Source: Chloroflexota bacterium (lineage in GTDB: Bacteria > Chloroflexota > Limnocylindria > P2-11E). Taken from it: 11,513 nucleotides of DNA. A program made the translations under genes and the position numbers. Below are positions 8,847 through 11,513 of the stretch, piece after piece; positions within the stretch are counted from its first letter, which is position 1; the number at the start of each line of letters is the position of its first letter. Where the stretch lies: positions 1-11,513 of the forward strand of contig VGPA01000026.1 in NCBI GenBank assembly GCA_016875665.1. Direction: 5' to 3'. The notes below the pieces were generated by a model that had not been told where the DNA came from, did not search any database, and saw only the letters and a program-made list of their open reading frames with translations.

Positions 8847-9611
8847 CTAGCGCAGGACGCTGTCCAGCGCGATTCCGGCTTCGGCGAGCATCTGGCGAGT
8901 GCGGCCGAGGTCGCCGAGCGGACCGTGCGCGTCCGAGCCCACCGCGAAACGCGCGCCGGCGCGCATCGCGCGCGCCAGGAACGCCCGGTGCGGGATGCCG
9001 TACTTCTCGTTCACCTCGATCGCGACGCCGCGCTCGACGCAGAGCCCGATCAGACGGTCCTGCCACTCCGCGGGATACCCCTCGTCCGGGTCGCCGATCA
9101 CGGCGAGCGGGCTCATGGTGGGGTGCCCCAGGATCGACACGCGGTGGCGCTCCACGCCCTCGCGGAACAGCTCCAGCGTCCGCTCCAGGACGAACCGGCG
9201 CGTCTCGGCGTCGGCCCACGCGGGCTCCGCGGTGAAGCGGCCGGCCCCGCCGCGCTTGAGGAACTCCCCCGCCGCGTCGTAGCCCAACTTCTCGGCGCCG
9301 CGGAACACCTGATGGATCGAGCCGATCATGAAGTCGAGCCCGTCGCGCGTGGAGGGCTTGAGCGCCGGGGCGCGCCCCAGGTCGTACTCGAGGCCAACCC
9401 GCAGCCCCAGCGCCCGCGCCTCGTCGACGTAACGCAGCACGTCGTCCTCCGTCCAGAGCGTCGGCCGCTCGTCGCGCCGGGCGCGCCACTCCGGGAAGTG
9501 GTCGGACACGGCGTGCGGCCGCACCTCCCGCATCGATCGCGCCCGCTCGGCGAGGGCCACGAACGAGTCCGGCGAGCGGTCGCTGTGGATGTGGAAGTCG
9601 AAGAGCGTCAT
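8847..9611 (-). CDS. PHP-domain phosphoesterase, histidinol-phosphatase-like
   Basis: A 254-residue polymerase-and-histidinol-phosphatase (PHP) domain protein. The metal-binding motifs appear in family order: H7-I-H9 in FHIHSD, D37-H38 in AVSDHFPEW, E75 in GLEYD, H100 in GSIH, H163 in ILGHPTM, and D227-A-H229 in GSDAH. These are the usual trinuclear-metal ligands for phosphomonoester hydrolysis. Histidinol phosphate is one possible substrate (HisJ/HisK type), but no his genes are nearby, so another phosphoester is as likely. ATG 9611 overlaps the upstream TGA (ATGA). A GGAGG sits only 1 nt before it, too close for normal use, so translation probably depends on reinitiation. The longer frame to 9809 overlaps the upstream gene and is rejected. 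It is the last gene of the right-hand run. Confidence 0.9.
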   Translation of the reverse strand: MTLFDFHIHSDRSPDSFVALAERARSMREVRPHAVSDHFPEWRARRDERPTLWTEDDVLRYVDEARALGLRVGLEYDLGRAPALKPSTRDGLDFMIGSIHQVFRGAEKLGYDAAGEFLKRGGAGRFTAEPAWADAETRRFVLERTLELFREGVERHRVSILGHPTMSPLAVIGDPDEGYPAEWQDRLIGLCVERGVAIEVNEKYGIPHRAFLARAMRAGARFAVGSDAHGPLGDLGRTRQMLAEAGIALDSVLR

Positions 9612-10717
9612 TCCTCCGGCTCGGGATGCCCAGACCACGCCGCCTCGACCATCGTCCACAGCACGCCCGATACGAGGGCGTGCCCGCCGAGCAGTGCGGG
9701 TATGCCCGCGTCGCGCGCCGCCGCGGTGAAAGCCGCGAGCGGACCGAACCGGATGCGCTCCGGCTCGAGCAGGTCCGAGGCGAACCGGTCGGCGGCGTCG
9801 GGGCGCCACCCCTGGTGCACGAACAGCACGCGCGTGTCGAAGACGAGCCCGTCGCCGAGCTCCGCGAGGCGCGCGAAGAAGTCGTGCGGACCGACGAGCG
9901 AGTAGAGGTAACCGAGCGCGGTGCGCGCCTCACCGCTGGCGTCGCGGCCGCCGGCCTGCATGCCCCGCTCTTCGGCGAGCATCCGCACCCGGCACGCGGT
10001 CTGCGATTCGAGGTACGACCACACCGGCGCGCCGACCCGGCCCGCGACGACGAGCTCGCGTTCGGGGGTGGTGATGATCCTCATCAGCGCGTCGATCCGC
10101 CCGCCGAGCGCTTCCTCCCAGCCCGGGATCGCCCGCACCGGCTCGGGGCACCGCGGATGCCGCAGCAGGACCGTCGCGTCCGCCGGCGTGTCCACGTCGA
10201 GCAGCGTGCCCGCCGTCCGCGCCAGCTCCGCATGGCGCAGGCCGCCCTGCTGATGGAGCAGGCGCGGCAGCGGGTTGTCCGTCGCGGGCAGGTCGATCGC
10301 GTCGAGCGCGGACACCGGCGCGAGGCCGACGAGGTCGGCGCTGTAGTAGTTGTTCGAGAGGACGAGCGACTCCGCGGCCTCGAGCCGCTCGCGCATGCCG
10401 CGGAGCTCGGATGTCTCGAGGAGGGCGCCCGCGCCGGCGCCGCTCACGACGAGACGCTGGCAGCCGTGCCGCGCCGCGACGCGCTTCAGCTCGCGTCCGA
10501 AGTGGAACGGCCGCTCCTCACGCTCGATCACCGCGCCGGCCGTGCGGAACGCCGTGGCCGCCTCGGCGTCGACCGTGACGGCGACGAGCGGCGCGAAGGC
10601 GGCCTCGCCGGCGCGACGGAGCAGGTTCGCCCCGATCGCGATCTTGAACCGGTCGAGCCGCTGCTCGATCTCGGTCGACCCGCTGCGGCCGAAAAAGAGG
10701 AAGAAGCCCGCGTTCAC
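9608..10717 (-). CDS. Protein of unknown function with a nucleotidyltransferase (MobA-like)-like N-terminal half
   Basis: A 369-residue soluble protein from GTG 10717 to TGA 9608. The first ~210 residues look like a Rossmann-type NTP-transferase: LVAVTVDAE (about 44-52), PFHFGRELKRVAARHG, QRLVVSGAGAGALL, VLSNNYYSADLVG (about 119-131), ending with GTLLDVDTPADATVL (about 171-184), a phrase typical of MobA/MocA-like enzymes. However, it lacks the canonical N-terminal LAGGxSxRxG loop. The second half is mostly helical, with AGRVGAPVWSYLE, CRVRMLAEERGM and GGHALVSGVLWTMVEAAW. It overlaps the 39-residue ORF upstream (GTGA) and the PHP gene downstream (ATGA), so the products likely act together, perhaps on a sugar or nucleotide phosphate. 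GTG 10717 is preferred over the longer frame to 10783 because of this overlap; the Shine-Dalgarno (GGCGGG) is weak. Function unproven. Confidence 0.75.
   Translation of the reverse strand: MNAGFFLFFGRSGSTEIEQRLDRFKIAIGANLLRRAGEAAFAPLVAVTVDAEAATAFRTAGAVIEREERPFHFGRELKRVAARHGCQRLVVSGAGAGALLETSELRGMRERLEAAESLVLSNNYYSADLVGLAPVSALDAIDLPATDNPLPRLLHQQGGLRHAELARTAGTLLDVDTPADATVLLRHPRCPEPVRAIPGWEEALGGRIDALMRIITTPERELVVAGRVGAPVWSYLESQTACRVRMLAEERGMQAGGRDASGEARTALGYLYSLVGPHDFFARLAELGDGLVFDTRVLFVHQGWRPDAADRFASDLLEPERIRFGPLAAFTAAARDAGIPALLGGHALVSGVLWTMVEAAWSGHPEPEE
10698..10710. repeat. 13-bp direct repeat, copy 1
   Basis: AGGAAGAAGCCCG on the + strand, at the start of the 369-residue gene (encodes GFFL on the - strand). 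An identical copy lies 116 bp away at 10814-10826. Confidence 0.6.
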
Positions 10718-10833
10718 CGCGACCCGCCGAGATGAGCGACGAGCGGCTCTGCCGCGAGGAGCGAATCCACCAGCCCCGAGCACGGGCGAGGCTTCAGCCG
10801 AGCCAAGACAGACAGGAAGAAGCCCGTGGCCAT
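10714..10833 (-). CDS. Putative 39-residue micro-ORF bridging two genes
   Basis: ATG 10833 to TGA 10714 on the - strand gives 39 residues starting MATGFFLSVLARLKPRPCSG and ending LVAHLGGSR. The ATG overlaps the stop of the membrane protein (TGATG) and its TGA overlaps the GTG of the next gene (GTGA). It therefore fills the whole gap between them, exactly as coupled genes do. The N-terminus is hydrophobic and the middle is basic; there is one cysteine. It is too short to assign. Its opening MATGFFL is like the opening VNAGFFL of the following protein and carries the same 13-nt sequence. It may be a real peptide, a translational coupler for the downstream gene, or chance. Confidence 0.5.
   Translation of the reverse strand: MATGFFLSVLARLKPRPCSGLVDSLLAAEPLVAHLGGSR
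10814..10826. repeat. 13-bp direct repeat, copy 2
   Basis: Second identical copy of AGGAAGAAGCCCG, at the start of the 39-residue micro-ORF, in the same position relative to its start codon within a few bases. Confidence 0.6.
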
Positions 10834-11513
10834 CAAATCGGACGATACGGGGCGCCGCGCAGCCGGTAGAGGAGCGCCGCCACGAGAACGGTCAGCGCGA
10901 GCGCGGCGAGCGCGCGTGCGCCTCCCGCCGGGAGTTCCGCGATCACGGCCAGCCACTGCGGGTCGCGCCAGTCCCACAGCGGCGCGGGATCGAAGTTCAC
11001 GCGGCGGTCGGTGTCCCAGCGCTGGTCGTACACCAGCGCCGCCGCCTGGAACAGCGCGAGCGACCACACCGCGGCGACGCCGAACGCCCAGCGCGCCGCT
11101 CGCGCGACGAGGAGCCCGCGCGACGTACCCCAGGCCACCGCGACGACGAACAGCGGCGCCAGATCGTCGAGGAAGCGCGGGCCGAACACGCGCCCGCCCC
11201 ACCATTCGGCGTACGAGGCGTAGAGCAGGAGCGTCGCGAGCGCGGAGACCCCGAGCCAGCGCAGCGTCACCGCGAACGGATCGCTCCGCCGCCACGCGAG
11301 CGCGAGCGCGGCGACCGCGGCAAGGGTCCACGGCTCGTAGATGAACAACCCGCGACTCGGAGCGGCGAGCAGTCCGGCGAGGCCGGCGCCGAGCGCGCCC
11401 GGATCGAGCGGCTTTTGGCCATAGCCCTGCTCGAGCGGCGAGCCGAACGCGACCCACGACCCGAGCGCGAGCGGCAGCGCGCCGAGCAGCGCGCCGGCCG
11501 CCGCGCGCGGGCT
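10833..11513 (-). CDS. C-terminal part of a polytopic membrane glycosyltransferase-like protein (5' end outside window)
   Basis: The frame is open to the right edge and ends at TGA 10833, leaving 226 residues. It contains several hydrophobic helices. The stretch WVAFGSPLEQGYG followed by GLAGLLAAPSRGLFIYEPW matches a pattern seen in dolichyl-phosphate-sugar-dependent, PMT/GT39-like or ArnT-like integral membrane transferases (FGSP..tGYG ... GLL.SP.RGLF.Y.P). That is recall of the family, not a search. WWGGRVFGPRFLDDLAPLFVVAVAW, a typical W-G-G-R-..GPR-...LP segment of the same group, supports it. Catalytic Asp residues of such proteins lie near the N-terminus, outside the window. The apparent TTG start at 11348 is internal to the open frame and is rejected. 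It is the first visible gene of the run ending with the PHP phosphoesterase; its stop overlaps the micro-ORF start. Confidence 0.8.
   Translation of the reverse strand, partial: SPRAAAGALLGALPLALGSWVAFGSPLEQGYGQKPLDPGALGAGLAGLLAAPSRGLFIYEPWTLAAVAALALAWRRSDPFAVTLRWLGVSALATLLLYASYAEWWGGRVFGPRFLDDLAPLFVVAVAWGTSRGLLVARAARWAFGVAAVWSLALFQAAALVYDQRWDTDRRVNFDPAPLWDWRDPQWLAVIAELPAGGARALAALALTVLVAALLYRLRGAPYRPI

Overview
This is a very GC-rich, gene-dense stretch of bacterial chromosome with no sign of phage, plasmid or transposon. Every gene that can be named is core housekeeping: CCA-adding enzyme, release factor 2, Lgt, SecA and PRPP synthetase. The lineage cannot be fixed from the sequence alone. 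High GC, apparently leaderless starts, a SecA with an extra segment in the first nucleotide-binding domain and a Prs with an SDKKDQPRVPI loop would fit a Terrabacteria-type lineage such as Chloroflexota, but this is inference from memory of the families.

Layout. Left (1-1979, + strand): the end of a class I SAM methyltransferase, then a complete CCA-adding/poly(A) polymerase family gene. Centre (1976-8564, all on the - strand): prs, secA, lgt, a short Lgt-like ORF, a cysteine-rich 65-residue ORF, prfB and a GNAT acetyltransferase, in that order of transcription. The GNAT stop overlaps the cca stop (TTAG read both ways). Middle right (8565-8837): a divergent promoter region and a 63-residue two-helix membrane protein on the + strand. 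Right (8847-11513, - strand): an overlapping run made of the end of a polytopic glycosyltransferase-like membrane protein, a 39-residue micro-ORF, a 369-residue protein with a nucleotidyltransferase-like first half, and a PHP-domain phosphoesterase.

The genes in each run are tightly stitched: GTGA at secA/lgt, CTGA at lgt/short Lgt-like ORF, TGATG at the Cys-rich ORF/prfB, TAG immediately followed by an in-frame CTG at prfB/GNAT, then TGATG, GTGA and ATGA along the right-hand run. This suggests heavy use of translational coupling. Several genes that head a transcript lack a Shine-Dalgarno sequence and instead carry a -10-like hexamer 6-8 nt before the start codon.

Most interesting points: (i) prfB carries the classic CTTTGAC autoregulatory +1 frameshift site; (ii) a truncated Lgt-like ORF keeps the Lgt N-terminal signature and the C-terminal helices but lacks the core; (iii) an eight-cysteine small protein is coupled to prfB; (iv) a 39-residue ORF exactly bridges two genes; (v) a GNAT has no canonical start codon and lies in frame with RF2 across a single TAG. 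No clearly new multi-gene system (defence, CRISPR, BGC) is visible.
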